Counted from the first letter of the stretch, positions 27,988-38,303 are shown. The stretch is DNA of 64,000 nucleotides from Idiomarinaceae bacterium HL-53 (GCA_001458075.1 LN899469.1:2392659-2456658); one strand, 5' to 3'. Notes: generated by a model from the sequence alone, not told the origin. Numbers and translations: made by a program.

Positions 27988-28107
27988 TTACCAAATCTCT
28001 TTTGCTTTTATATCGAGAACAAACAGTGCAATTAAAATCAACGGAGTTGCCGCAGATAAAATCAACGCTGTCACCACGAGAGCGCCAAGCCCGGTTAGAG
28101 AAATCAT
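27988..28107 (-). CDS. 39-residue single-span membrane peptide
   Basis: A short gene with excellent translation signals. Its ATG overlaps the symporter stop (ATGA at 28104-28107) and a GAGGAGG ribosome site lies 7-8 nt upstream. The product is one hydrophobic helix (residues 5-31, with a central proline in SAATPLILIAL) and a short charged tail ending DIKAKEIW. I do not recognise a family. Position between a sodium/solute symporter and a carbamoyltransferase-like enzyme, with tight spacing on both sides, suggests an accessory subunit of the symporter (inference). Confidence 0.7.
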   Translation of the reverse strand: MISLTGLGALVVTALILSAATPLILIALFVLDIKAKEIW

Positions 28108-29534
28108 TCAGGCGCCTCCTCATTAAGTTGTTTCCAATCAAATTCAACTTGGTCAAGTTTGAGGCCCAACCAAGTAATCAATCCAGACACGGCGCAAGAC
28201 ACCAGCGCCGCTACATAAAAACCAATTACGAAATAACACAAAAGCCCAACAGACGTTCCCATAGCCATGGCAAGAGCCGCTGTACGCCCTGAAATGCGAG
28301 GGTTATACAAGCCTAAAACAACAGGCCAGATAGTGCTCGCGACAAATGCGCCGGTGAAGTTCAGTAAGGCACCTAATGTGGCAACTTTGGGTAAACACAA
28401 CAACCAAGTGAGTATTCCGAGACCAATAATAACTCGGCGATTCATACGAAATAGGGTTGCATCGTTTGCTTGCTTGTTTAAATGTTTATGGTAGATGTCA
28501 CGGGTCACAAGATCCGACGTTGCGGCTAATAGTGAGTCTAAACTAGAAGCGAGCGCCGAGAACACCACAATAAATACGATTACGGCACCAAAGGTACCTA
28601 ATACATGCGCCGCGACACTCGGCCCTACCATATCCGCACTACTCGGAAAAATTCCCAATTGCGGCGCGGCCAGCGCAATAAATCCGGTGACAATCGGAAT
28701 GGGTAACCAAAGTAAACCGCCAACAAGAAAGGCTCGAAACGCGACTTTCTTTTTAAAGGCAAGCGCGCGTGACCACCAAACATTCGAATGAAAAATTTCG
28801 CCTAAGCCAAAGAAGATATTATTAAATAAAAACATGATGGCCGCTGGGAACAAAAAGCTTAGCAGCTCTGGATGCTCGTTGCTGAGCTGTTCATGAACAG
28901 GCTCTAAACCTTGATTCACGAGCAGTAACACAGCCACCAACACAACACCAATAATAATTATGAGCGCCTGAATAAAGTCAGTGGCGATGACTGCTTTTAA
29001 GCCACCAAACAACGTGTAGACAACACATATGAGAAGAATTGCACTCATACCGAGGTGGTAATCGAGACCACTTAAAGCCTGCAAAAGAATTCCCCCGGCC
29101 ATGCCCAAGCTAATGAGCCACCCGATGGCATAGACCATAGAAATAACGATAAAGATGCGCCATGCCCAGGGCCCATATCTTAGGCGAATAAAGTCGCCGC
29201 TGGTATAGCCGTGCGGCAGAAGCTCTCTAATCCGAGCAGAAAGCGGTGCAAATAGAATGAGCCCGAGTGCAGCAAATGAGTAGCCTACCATACCCCAAAT
29301 ACCGAATTGATAGGTTAATTGAGGCGCAACCAGCGTGGTGTTGCTTGTGACCCACGTTGCCATTGCGGTAGCAGCCGCAAACGCAAAACCCACATTCCGG
29401 CCTGCAAGCGCGAAGTCTTCGTGTGTTTTATTTGAGCGCCCCAGAAAATAACCAAACAACACCCACAACAAGCCGAATATAACGACAATCGTGAGCCCGA
29501 CATTCGTATTGAGTGCAAATTCTGGTTCAGCCAC
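28104..29534 (-). CDS. Sodium:solute symporter family transporter, DUR3/urea-like
   Basis: A 476-residue transporter of about 13 membrane helices in the SSS family. HEDFALAGRNVGFAFAAA, YQFGIWGMVGYS, GYTSGDFIRLRYG, VVYTLFGGLKAVIATDFIQ and WWSRALAFKKK...GGLLWLPIPI resemble the DUR3 urea-transporter branch more than PutP or PanF, as far as I can judge by eye. Substrate is therefore inferred as urea or another small uncharged amide or ureido compound driven by Na+ or H+. The start overlaps the FnIII-like gene by 8 bp and the stop overlaps the 39-codon gene, giving a tightly packed operon. Confidence 0.85.
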   Translation of the reverse strand: MAEPEFALNTNVGLTIVVIFGLLWVLFGYFLGRSNKTHEDFALAGRNVGFAFAAATAMATWVTSNTTLVAPQLTYQFGIWGMVGYSFAALGLILFAPLSARIRELLPHGYTSGDFIRLRYGPWAWRIFIVISMVYAIGWLISLGMAGGILLQALSGLDYHLGMSAILLICVVYTLFGGLKAVIATDFIQALIIIIGVVLVAVLLLVNQGLEPVHEQLSNEHPELLSFLFPAAIMFLFNNIFFGLGEIFHSNVWWSRALAFKKKVAFRAFLVGGLLWLPIPIVTGFIALAAPQLGIFPSSADMVGPSVAAHVLGTFGAVIVFIVVFSALASSLDSLLAATSDLVTRDIYHKHLNKQANDATLFRMNRRVIIGLGILTWLLCLPKVATLGALLNFTGAFVASTIWPVVLGLYNPRISGRTAALAMAMGTSVGLLCYFVIGFYVAALVSCAVSGLITWLGLKLDQVEFDWKQLNEEAPE

Positions 29535-30006
29535 GCGGTACCTCCCCGCTCTGTCTGTGCGCTCGAAGAATCACCCAAACCAATAACGCGAAGATAAAGC
29601 CACCAAAAATAAATAGCGTGAACGCTTGTACCAATGAGTAATGCTGTACTTCTACCTTAACGACATTACTTACAGTGTTACTTTCCGCATGTCGTGCACG
29701 AAAATAATAGGTACCATTTGAGAATCCACTCAAGGTGAGTTGTTGAAAATCTCCCATGGGGGCATAGTGAGCGACAACAGAATCGAAACTCTGAGTTTCG
29801 GCGCGTTCAATTACCACGTTCCCCGGCGTTTCTGTTTCGAATTGAGTAGTTTCAAATTGAAGCTGAAAGTAACCCTCCGAAACCTTCCCAGAAGGGCCGT
29901 TGAGAGTAATTTCAGTTGCGTTGCCGATGCTAATTCCTAAACTCGCAACGCTCAGTGCAAAGATGCCTAAGCAATACAGCACCTTCCCTAATCCTGTAGT
30001 GACCAT
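29527..30006 (-). CDS. Membrane-anchored FnIII-like extracytoplasmic protein
   Basis: A 159-residue protein with a signal peptide (residues 1-30, ending near GNA-TEI). It then has an 85-residue beta-sandwich resembling a fibronectin type III domain (GYFQLQFETTQFE... LTLSGFSNGTYYFRARHAESNTVSNVVKVEV) and a C-terminal transmembrane helix (LVQAFTLFIFGGFIFALLVWVIL) with a short basic tail. The fold would lie in the periplasm. I start at ATG 30006 (AAGGGG upstream); a TTG 36 nt further upstream is less likely. It is the first gene of the symporter/carbamoyltransferase/asnB operon, so a role in substrate capture or symporter assembly is possible but unproven. Confidence 0.7.
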   Translation of the reverse strand: MVTTGLGKVLYCLGIFALSVASLGISIGNATEITLNGPSGKVSEGYFQLQFETTQFETETPGNVVIERAETQSFDSVVAHYAPMGDFQQLTLSGFSNGTYYFRARHAESNTVSNVVKVEVQHYSLVQAFTLFIFGGFIFALLVWVILRAHRQSGEVPRG

Positions 30007-30073
30007 ACTAGGTCCCCTTGCCGAGTTTTCGGTGAGTGCCAAGAAATTACCGTACCAAGCTACGACTCATATT

Positions 30074-30106
30074 GCAAATGTGCACCCCACTTGGGCGCAC
30101 ATCTGC
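30074..30106. repeat. Inverted repeat in the acnA-FnIII gene gap
   Basis: Arms GCAAATGTGC (30074-30083) and GCACATCTGC (30097-30106) pair with one mismatch, and an inner CCC/GGG can extend the stem. It lies 18 bp after the acnA stop and about 70 bp before the next leftward gene. No T-run follows on either strand, so it may be an operator or attenuator rather than a simple terminator. Confidence 0.5.
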
Positions 30107-30123
30107 AGTGTTAAATATCGATA

Positions 30124-32838
30124 CTATTCAACTAATTGGCGAAGAACGTAGTGTAAAATACCACCACTCAAGAAGTAGCGAACCTCGTTCGCTGTATCAA
30201 TACGACAAAGAACCTCAAACTCAGCGAAACTTCCATCTTTGCGCTCAGCTCTTGCCTTTAGCTTCTGTCCGGGCTTAATGTTCTCGCTCAAACCATGAAT
30301 ACTAATCACTTCTTCACCGGTTAATTTCAGGCTCTGTGCGCTCTCTCCCTCAGCAAACTGCAAGGGTAATACGCCCATCCCCACAAGATTTGAACGGTGA
30401 ATTCGTTCATAACTCTCGGCAATCACAGCTTTCACACCCAGTAATCGAGTTCCCTTCGCGGCCCAATCACGGCTCGAACCCGTGCCATATTCTTTACCTG
30501 CAAGCACCACCAATGGCACATTTTCCTTTTGGTACTTCATCGCTGCATCGTAAATCGACATTTCCTCGTCGTTCGGCATATAGCGCGTGAAACCGCCTTC
30601 GCGCCCATCCATCATCATATTCTTAATGCGGATATTAGCGAACGTGCCACGCATCATTACTTCATGATTACCGCGACGAGAGCCATATGAGTTAAAGTCT
30701 TTCACCGCAACGCCTTGCGCTTGCAGATACTTACCTGCGGGTGAGTCGCCTTTGATCGCGCCAGCGGGTGAAATGTGGTCGGTTGTGATGGTGTCACCAA
30801 ACACAGCCAATACACGCGCACCCTCTATATCTGTAGGCTTAGGCGCTGGCTTATCAATTCCCTCAAAAAACGGCGGGTTCGCGACATAAGTCGATTCATC
30901 TCGCCAAGCATAAGTTTCACTGTCAGGTATCTCTAGGCTTTGCCAATGCTCGTCACCGTCGAATACTTCGGCATACTGAGTTTTAAACATGGCACTAGTC
31001 ACACTTTGAACCGCTTCTTGAACTTCCTTAGAGCTCGGCCAAATGTCCTTTAAATACACCGGGTCGCCGTTTTTATCTTCACCGATCACATCATTCGAAA
31101 GATCGATACGCGTGGTACCTGCCAACGCGAAAGCCACGACCAGCGGCGGAGACGCTAGCCAATTGGCTTTCACTTGCGGATGAATGCGCCCTTCAAAGTT
31201 TCGGTTTCCGGACAATACTGAAGAAACCACAAGATCGCCCTTATCAATAGCTTGTGAAACATCGTCAGGGAGCGGTCCAGAGTTCCCAATACAGGTTGTG
31301 CAACCGTAACCAACAAGATCAAAGCCAAGTTCATCTAAATATTGCTCCAAGCCCGCAGCCTGCAGGTAATCTGTGACGACTTTAGAACCCGGCGCGAGCG
31401 AGGATTTAACCCATGGCTTTCTTTGTAAGCCCCTCTCAACAGCCTTCTTCGCTACCAAACCTGCTGCAAGCATCACACTTGGGTTTGAAGTGTTTGTACA
31501 TGAGGTAATCGCAGCAATCACTACATCACCGTGCGCGAGCTTATGCTCTGTTCCGGCAATCGGAACTGCGGTCGAATCGCCGAGTTCAGCTTTCGAAATC
31601 GACTCTAAACCACCCATTTCATCGTCAATACTCACACTTGTTGATTTCAACAGTAAGTCGAAGCTTTCTCTCAATTGCGGCAAAGAAACACGATCTTGTG
31701 GACGTTTGGGTCCCGCTAAAGAGGGCTCTACCTCTTTCATATTAAGCGTAAGAGTGTCTGTAAAAACCGGTTCATTCTCATCGTCACGCCACATTCCTTG
31801 TGCTTTGCTATAAGCTTCAACGCGTTCGATGACGTCTTCGTCTCGACCCGATAATTTCAAGTATGTAAGCGTTTCTTCATCAACGGGGAAGAAACCACAG
31901 GTTGCACCGTACTCCGGTGCCATGTTGGCAATGGTCGCGCGGTCGGCAAGTGGTAAATGCTTCAAACCAGGACCATAAAACTCGACAAATTTACCAACCA
32001 CACCCTTCTTACGAAGCATTTGCGTTACCGTGAGTACTAAATCGGTTGCAGTGACACCCTCCGGCAAAGCGCCTTCCAGCTTAAAGCCAATGACTTCCGG
32101 AATTAGCATTGAAATAGGCTGACCCAGCATCGCCGCTTCCGCTTCAATACCACCAACACCCCAACCCAAGACACCCAAACCGTTAATCATCGTCGTATGC
32201 GAATCGGTACCCACGAGCGTATCGGGATAAACATAGGTCTTACCATCAACCTCTGAGGTCCATGCGACCTTCGCGAGGTATTCCAAATTGACTTGGTGAC
32301 AAATGCCGGTACCGGGTGGAACCACACGGAAGTTATTAAATGCCTTTTGCCCCCACCGTAAAAATTCGTAACGCTCTTTGTTGCGCTCCATCTCGATCTT
32401 CACGTTCTCAGCAAATGCCTCATCGCTGGCAAATTTGTCGACCATGACAGAGTGGTCAATTACCAAGTCGACAGCCGACAGAGGATTGATACGATTCGCA
32501 GGTAATCCCGCTTTCGCCACTGCATCTCTCATGGCAGCGAGATCAACCACCGCCGGAACGCCCGTAAAATCTTGCATCAAAACGCGCGCTGGACGATATT
32601 CAATTTCCTGCTTTGAGCTCTTTGTTTGCAGCCAATCAGCGACCGCTTGAATGTCTTCTTTAGTAACCGTAGTGCCGTCTTCATGGCGGAGAAGATTCTC
32701 CAAAAGAACTTTTAAGGATACCGGCAACTTATCAATGTTGCCGAGTGTTTCCGCAGCCTTAGGAAGGCTGTAGTAATGCAAAGTCTTTCCAGCTACATCG
32801 AGAATCGATGCAGTATTAAAACTGTCTTGGCTTGCCAT
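30124..32838 (-). CDS. acnA: Aconitate hydratase A
   Basis: The 904-residue monomeric [4Fe-4S] aconitase interconverts citrate and isocitrate in the TCA cycle. Cluster ligands appear as C in [15 protein letters not shown] and the pair in [38 protein letters not shown] and [40 protein letters not shown] are diagnostic for the AcnA/IRP1 branch, as is the length near 900. I start at the ATG before ASQDSF, preceded by GGAGAG. A 7-codon longer reading is possible but lacks a ribosome site. It is monocistronic by position. Confidence 0.97.
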   Translation of the reverse strand: MASQDSFNTASILDVAGKTLHYYSLPKAAETLGNIDKLPVSLKVLLENLLRHEDGTTVTKEDIQAVADWLQTKSSKQEIEYRPARVLMQDFTGVPAVVDLAAMRDAVAKAGLPANRINPLSAVDLVIDHSVMVDKFASDEAFAENVKIEMERNKERYEFLRWGQKAFNNFRVVPPGTGICHQVNLEYLAKVAWTSEVDGKTYVYPDTLVGTDSHTTMINGLGVLGWGVGGIEAEAAMLGQPISMLIPEVIGFKLEGALPEGVTATDLVLTVTQMLRKKGVVGKFVEFYGPGLKHLPLADRATIANMAPEYGATCGFFPVDEETLTYLKLSGRDEDVIERVEAYSKAQGMWRDDENEPVFTDTLTLNMKEVEPSLAGPKRPQDRVSLPQLRESFDLLLKSTSVSIDDEMGGLESISKAELGDSTAVPIAGTEHKLAHGDVVIAAITSCTNTSNPSVMLAAGLVAKKAVERGLQRKPWVKSSLAPGSKVVTDYLQAAGLEQYLDELGFDLVGYGCTTCIGNSGPLPDDVSQAIDKGDLVVSSVLSGNRNFEGRIHPQVKANWLASPPLVVAFALAGTTRIDLSNDVIGEDKNGDPVYLKDIWPSSKEVQEAVQSVTSAMFKTQYAEVFDGDEHWQSLEIPDSETYAWRDESTYVANPPFFEGIDKPAPKPTDIEGARVLAVFGDTITTDHISPAGAIKGDSPAGKYLQAQGVAVKDFNSYGSRRGNHEVMMRGTFANIRIKNMMMDGREGGFTRYMPNDEEMSIYDAAMKYQKENVPLVVLAGKEYGTGSSRDWAAKGTRLLGVKAVIAESYERIHRSNLVGMGVLPLQFAEGESAQSLKLTGEEVISIHGLSENIKPGQKLKARAERKDGSFAEFEVLCRIDTANEVRYFLSGGILHYVLRQLVE

Positions 32839-33068
32839 AAGAACTCTCCGTTGTCTCAAATCTGCTAAAACTTAACTCTAGTCTAATATAGAAGCTTGGT
32901 CTAACTCCTGAAAGTTTCAAGGAATTCCGGTTATAGAAGCGATGAATGGCGGGTGAATCAAGTTCACTCATCGTGTTTCTGGTTCGCTGAACGAAACCGT
33001 TCATGCATTTGCAAAATACGTTCGGTATACTGCAAAATTATGACGATCTTCAGAGGCGATTCACTTCT

Positions 33069-34358
33069 ATGAAATTCCGGTTCTTAGTTTTAATTAGCGT
33101 ACTCCTTGCCGGCTGCGTGCAGCAGCGCTCGCAAACCGAAGAGGACACATCGAAGCTTCCTCCCACTTTAATCGTCATTTCCATAGACGGGGCCCGTGCC
33201 GATTATCTTGATCGATATCCTACTCCAGCATTACAAACGCTGGCGAACGAGGGCATTCGAGCCGACGGTTTACAACCTGTATTCCCAAGCAAAACATTCC
33301 CGAACCACTATTCGTTAATGACTGGCTTACATGCTGAAAATCACGGTATTGTAGACAACAACATCTATGACCCAGAATTCGACACCATTTTCGGCATGCG
33401 TATTCGTGAAGAAGTTGAAAATGGCCGCTGGTGGCAAGGCGAACCCATTTGGGTAACTGCAGAAAAACAGGGGCTTACCGCAGCAACATTCTTTTTCCCT
33501 GGCTCAGAAGCGGAGATCGCAGGCTATAGGCCGAGCTACTGGTTCAATTACGACGGGAGCATTTCTAATCGCGATCGCGTTGAACAAGTCATTCAGTGGC
33601 TCGAACTCCCGCCAGCAGAGCGTCCACAGCTTATCACTTTATATTTTAGCGATGTAGACTCAGCCGGCCATGGCTATGGCCCCAACTCCACTCAAGTTCA
33701 AGAAGCGTTGTTCGCTATCGATGCTGAAATTGGACACCTTCTCAGCGAGCTTGCTGCCCGAGGTTTGCGAGACGAAGTTGATATCATGATCACCAGCGAC
33801 CATGGTATGAAAGAAGTGGATCAACGCAATCACGTGGTGGTAGACACTGCTTTTGATAGCAGCCTGACACGGCGCGTCACCTATTCTCGTGAAATTGTGG
33901 GTATTCATCCGCTGCCGGGAGAAACAGAGGCGCTTTATGCTTCACTCTCCGCTAATTTACCCAGTGACAAGGTTCGCATATTGCGTAAATCGGAAATGCC
34001 GGAACGTTTCCACTACGACCGCCACCGCCGAATTCCTGAGTTAATTGTTCTTGCTGAACCAGGCGTTATCTTAGTACGCGAGTTCTGGCTCGATACCATG
34101 CAAAATAGCGACGATTATTTGCGCCCGCGCGGCAGCCATGGATATGACAATGCAATACCAGAGATGCATGGTATCTTCGTTGCAGATGGACCCAGCTTTA
34201 AAAACCAAGCACGGGTAGGTGTGCTCCGCATGGTGGACCTATATAATGTTATGAGCACGATTATTGGCGTGCAACCGGCACCGAACGACGGTGACCCGCA
34301 AGTTATTCCCGTTTTACTGAATGAAACCTTATTGATAGAGAGTACGCAAGAAAGATGA
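33069..34358 (+). CDS. Ectonucleotide pyrophosphatase/phosphodiesterase-family lipoprotein
   Basis: A 429-residue alkaline-phosphatase-superfamily enzyme. The N-terminal lipobox LLAG-C16 marks it as a lipoprotein. The metal-binding [11 protein letters not shown], the nucleophile threonine in [33 protein letters not shown] and [10 protein letters not shown] are the standard NPP zinc-site blocks. Members hydrolyse nucleotide pyrophosphate or phosphodiester bonds in the cell envelope; the true substrate is unknown. The start at 33069 gives a proper lipoprotein signal; a longer in-frame reading from 33003 lacks one. The tesB start overlaps its stop (ATGA). Confidence 0.9.
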   Translation: MKFRFLVLISVLLAGCVQQRSQTEEDTSKLPPTLIVISIDGARADYLDRYPTPALQTLANEGIRADGLQPVFPSKTFPNHYSLMTGLHAENHGIVDNNIYDPEFDTIFGMRIREEVENGRWWQGEPIWVTAEKQGLTAATFFFPGSEAEIAGYRPSYWFNYDGSISNRDRVEQVIQWLELPPAERPQLITLYFSDVDSAGHGYGPNSTQVQEALFAIDAEIGHLLSELAARGLRDEVDIMITSDHGMKEVDQRNHVVVDTAFDSSLTRRVTYSREIVGIHPLPGETEALYASLSANLPSDKVRILRKSEMPERFHYDRHRRIPELIVLAEPGVILVREFWLDTMQNSDDYLRPRGSHGYDNAIPEMHGIFVADGPSFKNQARVGVLRMVDLYNVMSTIIGVQPAPNDGDPQVIPVLLNETLLIESTQER

Positions 34359-35215
34359 GCCAAGTATTGGATGAGTTATTGGCGCTCATGAAATTAGAGA
34401 CCATTGAACAAGGAATTTATCGCGGACAGAGCCAAGATTTAGGCTTTCGAGCATTATTTGGTGGGCAAGTAATGGGACAAGCACTGTCGGCCGCGAAGGA
34501 AACGGTCGATCCGAGCCGTGGCGTGCACTCATTCCATAGTTACTTTTTACGCCCAGGTGATGCGAATCACCCGATCGTTTATGATGTAGAGAATATTCGA
34601 GACGGCAAAAGCTTTTCCACCCGCAGAGTCCAAGCCATCCAGTTTGGCAAACCCATCTTCTATTTGACTGCCTCTTTCCATGGTGAAGAGCCGGGATTCG
34701 AGCATCAAGCAGAAATGCCGCAAGTTCCCGGGCCGGAAGGCTTGCAGTCAGATCTCGAAGTACACAGAGAACATGCAGAGCTCATCCCAGAATCGCTCCG
34801 CTCAAAATTTACGAGCGATAAGCCGATCTTAATGCGTTTCGTGACTGCTTATAATCCTTTTAAGCCCGAGATTACTGAAGCGAAGCGCTACGTGTGGATA
34901 AAAGCCAACGGCAACTTGCCCGACGATCAGCGTATCCACCAATATTTGCTCGCATACGCGTCTGATTTCAATTTTCTACCTACGGCACTGCAGCCACACG
35001 GCCTTTCCTTTGCCAACCCGAAAATGCAAATGGCAACGATCGATCATGCCATGTGGTTCCACCGCGCGTTCAGAATGGATGATTGGCTTTTGTATGCCAT
35101 CGATTCGCCAAGCGCTAGTAATGCGCGCGGGCTCGTTCGTGGGCAAATATTCAATCGTGACGGCGCGCTTGTTGCTTCAACCATTCAAGAAGGATTGCTG
35201 CGCAAACGCGACTAA
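34355..35215 (+). CDS. tesB: Acyl-CoA thioesterase II
   Basis: A 286-residue double-hotdog thioesterase that hydrolyses medium and long acyl-Co[57 protein letters not shown] and [20 protein letters not shown] are all TesB signatures, including the catalytic Asp/Gln/Thr set of this family. Length equals E. coli TesB. It overlaps the upstream phosphodiesterase gene by ATGA, so the two are co-expressed. A small hairpin lies between it and the converging SDR gene. Confidence 0.96.
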   Translation: MSQVLDELLALMKLETIEQGIYRGQSQDLGFRALFGGQVMGQALSAAKETVDPSRGVHSFHSYFLRPGDANHPIVYDVENIRDGKSFSTRRVQAIQFGKPIFYLTASFHGEEPGFEHQAEMPQVPGPEGLQSDLEVHREHAELIPESLRSKFTSDKPILMRFVTAYNPFKPEITEAKRYVWIKANGNLPDDQRIHQYLLAYASDFNFLPTALQPHGLSFANPKMQMATIDHAMWFHRAFRMDDWLLYAIDSPSASNARGLVRGQIFNRDGALVASTIQEGLLRKRD

Positions 35216-35224
35216 TTCATGTTT

Positions 35225-35244
35225 GAGCCTGCGCGAGCAGGCTC
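35225..35244. terminator. Small hairpin between converging tesB and SDR genes
   Basis: An 8-bp perfect stem (GAGCCTGC / GCAGGCTC) with a GCGA loop, just after the tesB stop and touching the SDR stop codon. No T-run follows, so terminator activity is uncertain. Confidence 0.45.
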
Positions 35245-35995
35245 AGCGCGCCACCATACCGCCGTCAACAGCCAGTGCTTGACCTGTAATAAAGCCCGAC
35301 TCTGGCATGCTCAGGAACAAAATTGTGTCAGCGACCTCTGCAACCGTCCCCATACGATTCATGGGGTGGAAAGCGGCATATGCGGCTTCAATCTCTGGAT
35401 CGTTCTGCGTCACTCGATCAATCATATCCGTGTGAATCACGCCAGGACAAATTGCATTCACCCGCACATTGTCGGCAGCGTATTCTATCGCTGCTGCGCG
35501 CGTTAGCTGAATCACCGCCCCTTTCGAAGCGCAGTATGCAGGCCTGGCTGGAAAGCCGACTAACCCAGCAATTGAAGAGACGTTCACAATCGCTCCAGCC
35601 CTCTGCTGTTGCATGATTTTTAGTTGCTCCTGCATACAAACAAAGACACTTCGCGCATTTACATTCATCACACGATCAAAGTTATCCATCGAGCACTCGG
35701 TAAACGTCGCTTCAATCCCCTCAATTCCTGCGTTATTACAGGCGAAGTCTAAACGACCAAAAAACTCAAAGGCTTCATGATGCAACTGTCTCATGTCTTT
35801 TTCATTCGTAACGTCTGCAATCTTGGCCAAAACCTTGACGTCCATGCTTCGCGCAAGATCTGCAACATCGTGCAGTTTCTCGGCTTGTACATCGGTCAGT
35901 ACTAAGTCACAGCCCTTCTGAGCATATGCGAGTGCTGCCGCTTTACCGATGCCTGCTGCAGCGCCCGAAACAAACGCAACTAGATTCGATGACAT
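35243..35995 (-). CDS. SDR family oxidoreductase
   Basis: A 250-residue classical short-chain dehydrogenase: SGAAAGIGKAAA (cofactor loop, near residue 10), NNAGIEG, catalytic serine in VNVSSIAGLVG, YCASKGA with Tyr and Lys, and CPGVIHTDM. An Asp after the second strand (LTDVQAEK) points to NAD(H). The substrate cannot be told from the sequence; neighbours (tesB, dsbD-like) offer no clear pathway. It is monocistronic and divergent from the dsbD-like gene across 184 bp. Confidence 0.88.
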   Translation of the reverse strand: MSSNLVAFVSGAAAGIGKAAALAYAQKGCDLVLTDVQAEKLHDVADLARSMDVKVLAKIADVTNEKDMRQLHHEAFEFFGRLDFACNNAGIEGIEATFTECSMDNFDRVMNVNARSVFVCMQEQLKIMQQQRAGAIVNVSSIAGLVGFPARPAYCASKGAVIQLTRAAAIEYAADNVRVNAICPGVIHTDMIDRVTQNDPEIEAAYAAFHPMNRMGTVAEVADTILFLSMPESGFITGQALAVDGGMVAR

Positions 35996-36052
35996 TATCT
36001 CTTCCTTCAGTTAAACCAATCTTTATTATGGCAGATACGACTCATATCAACC

Positions 36053-36064
36053 TGATCTAGATCA
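36053..36064. promoter_or_regulatory. FNR-like palindrome upstream of the dsbD-like gene
   Basis: TGATCTAGATCA is a perfect 12-bp palindrome matching the core of an FNR/ANR site (TTGAT-N4-ATCAA) except for the outermost bases. It lies in the 184-bp gap between the divergent SDR and dsbD-like genes. Redox-linked control of a thiol-transfer operon would make sense, but this is inferred from the sequence only. Confidence 0.35.
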
Positions 36065-36179
36065 TTAATTAATCAATCTTGGAATTTTTAGGATTCAACG
36101 CATTTCCGGCAATGACACCTCAACTTTTTGCTACGAAATCACGTATGCTATGGCATCGATTGTCAAAAACGTGAATCAT

Positions 36180-38267
36180 ATGAAGTTTATAACCAGATGC
36201 TTTTCACTATGGGTGCTTTTGCTGAGCACGTATGCGCCGCATACACTGGCAGCGACCGCAGTTTCTGAGTGGGTTGAACAACCGCATTTAGAAGCCAGGT
36301 TAATCAGTGAATTCTCGACGATTTCACCCGGGCATTTGTATACGCTGGCAGTGCAACTAGAGCCAGAAGAAAACTGGCATACTTACTGGGTGAATCCAGG
36401 TGATTCTGGCACCGCCACCCAAATTCAATGGCAGGGGCCCGAAGGTAGCTATTTTGACGCAATTCAGTGGCCACAAGCAAAACGCTACGAAATTGGCCCG
36501 TTGGTAAACTATGGCTTTTCAGGTAGCACTTACCTACTTACAGACTTTTCTTTACCCAGTGACTTTGCCGGCGAACAAGTGACGATCAACGCACGGGTAG
36601 ATTGGCTGGTGTGTGAGGAAATCTGCATTCCCGGAGAAGCGAATTTAAGTGTGACGCTTCAGGTTGGCATGCCAGAGCCTGCCACTGGTAATCGCCAAGC
36701 CTTTATTGAAGCTCGCCAGCAACTTCCCGATTTAGCCGATTGGCCCGCTCGTTACGACATTCAAGAGCGGCAGGTTACTCTACTCATTGAAAGCGCTGAC
36801 GCAGTCGAGATGGCCCAAGAGCAAGGTTTCTACGTTTATGTCGGCGCGACCGAGCTCGTTGAGCATGCCGAGCCCTGGCAAATCGAAACTGCAAACGAAC
36901 TGCTCATATTAAGACGCCCGCTCAATACTTACCACAGTGAGACGCCTGCAGGGTTTCCTGTGCAGTTTGTCTCGAATGAGCGTTCGTTAGAACTCTATGC
37001 GGAGCAAGTTGAACAACCTGAGGCCGCGTCAACAGATCAGCAGGTCGGAGAAACATCCTTATTGAGTGCGGTATTCTTTGCTTTCTTAGGCGGCTTGATT
37101 CTGAATCTTATGCCCTGTGTGTTTCCCGTGTTGTCACTCAAAGCATTAGCGATGGCACAAGGAGGGACACGTAAGCGGAGCGACGCTCTTTGGTATACCG
37201 CCGGTGTCGTCATCAGCTTTGTATTAATCGCAGCCGTGTTAATTGCACTTCGAGCTGCTGGCGAAGCACTCGGCTGGGGCTTTCAATTGCAAAACCCATG
37301 GCTCATCGCTGGCTTAGCGCTCCTGTTTGTCGCCATTGGTCTCAATCTCTCCGGGCTATATCAATTCGGCACCTCACTCATGAACCTGGGCCAAAGTCAC
37401 ACCCAAGGCAATGGCAGTAAACAATCTTTTGCCACAGGGGTTCTAGCAGTGATTGTAGCCAGCCCTTGCACAGCGCCGTTCATGGGCGTAGCTCTCGGCT
37501 ATGCCATAGTGCAACCGCCCGCAGTAGCACTTATTGTTTTCGCAGCGCTCGGACTAGGATTAGCTGCGCCATTTTTACTAATTGGGTTTGTGCCTGCATT
37601 CGCTCGCATATTACCGAAGCCCGGTGCATGGATGGAGCGCTTTAAACAATGGATGGCATTCCCAATGTATCTCACCACGGTGTGGCTCTTGTGGGTGTTT
37701 GGTCGACAAGCTGGAATTAATAGCTTAACGCTGTTGCTCATTGCGCTCGTATTGTTCGCTGCAGTGCTTTGGTGGTGGGGGCAATTACAACAATCCACAA
37801 AAAGTGGCGCATTCTCAAAAATCTGGCTCCTAGTGCTGGCCCTACTTACGGCTTCAGCTTTTTGGCAAGCACTGGCATGGCAGGAAACTCGCAGTTCTGA
37901 AGGAGATGCGACGCAAGACACCGGGCAAAACTGGCAGCCATGGTCAGAGGCTCGTATGAATGAGCTTTTGGATGAGCAACCTGTGTTCGTCAACATGACC
38001 GCCGACTGGTGTATCACCTGCCTTGCCAATGAACGAGTTGCTCTGAATGTTGATGCGACCAAAGCACTATTTGAAGATTATGAGGTTGCGTACTTGAAAG
38101 GCGATTGGACCATGCAAGACCCAGCGATTACCGAATATTTGGCAGAATTTGGGCGCAATGGTGTGCCGTTATACGTACTGTATTGGCCTGGGAAGGAGCC
38201 TAAGGTATTACCCCAGATTTTATCCCCCTCTATTATTCGCGAGCAGTTAGAAACAGCCGCGCAGTAA
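36180..38267 (+). CDS. Protein-disulfide reductase, DsbD/ScsB family
   Basis: A 695-residue three-part thiol transporter. It has a signal peptide (cut near LAA-TAV) and an N-terminal periplasmic domain with a cysteine pair (DWLVCEEICIPG). An eight-helix CcdA-like core carries cysteines in LNLMPCVFPVLSLKA and VASPCTAPFMG. The C-terminal periplasmic thioredoxin domain has NMTADWCITCLANE. It passes electrons from cytoplasmic thioredoxin to periplasmic partners. The N-domain of about 260 residues, larger than in DsbD, favours the ScsB-type branch. I start at 36180, giving a clean signal peptide; the ATG at 36150 adds 10 unlikely residues. The following redoxin gene is probably its partner. Confidence 0.9.
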   Translation: MKFITRCFSLWVLLLSTYAPHTLAATAVSEWVEQPHLEARLISEFSTISPGHLYTLAVQLEPEENWHTYWVNPGDSGTATQIQWQGPEGSYFDAIQWPQAKRYEIGPLVNYGFSGSTYLLTDFSLPSDFAGEQVTINARVDWLVCEEICIPGEANLSVTLQVGMPEPATGNRQAFIEARQQLPDLADWPARYDIQERQVTLLIESADAVEMAQEQGFYVYVGATELVEHAEPWQIETANELLILRRPLNTYHSETPAGFPVQFVSNERSLELYAEQVEQPEAASTDQQVGETSLLSAVFFAFLGGLILNLMPCVFPVLSLKALAMAQGGTRKRSDALWYTAGVVISFVLIAAVLIALRAAGEALGWGFQLQNPWLIAGLALLFVAIGLNLSGLYQFGTSLMNLGQSHTQGNGSKQSFATGVLAVIVASPCTAPFMGVALGYAIVQPPAVALIVFAALGLGLAAPFLLIGFVPAFARILPKPGAWMERFKQWMAFPMYLTTVWLLWVFGRQAGINSLTLLLIALVLFAAVLWWWGQLQQSTKSGAFSKIWLLVLALLTASAFWQALAWQETRSSEGDATQDTGQNWQPWSEARMNELLDEQPVFVNMTADWCITCLANERVALNVDATKALFEDYEVAYLKGDWTMQDPAITEYLAEFGRNGVPLYVLYWPGKEPKVLPQILSPSIIREQLETAAQ

Positions 38268-38303
38268 GGGGTGGTGAATATTAACAACGAGGAGAGCAAG
38301 AGA

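Noticed and set aside
33003-33068. N-terminal extension of the phosphodiesterase lipoprotein
   Set aside because: The upstream codons precede a perfect lipoprotein signal and would bury it internally.
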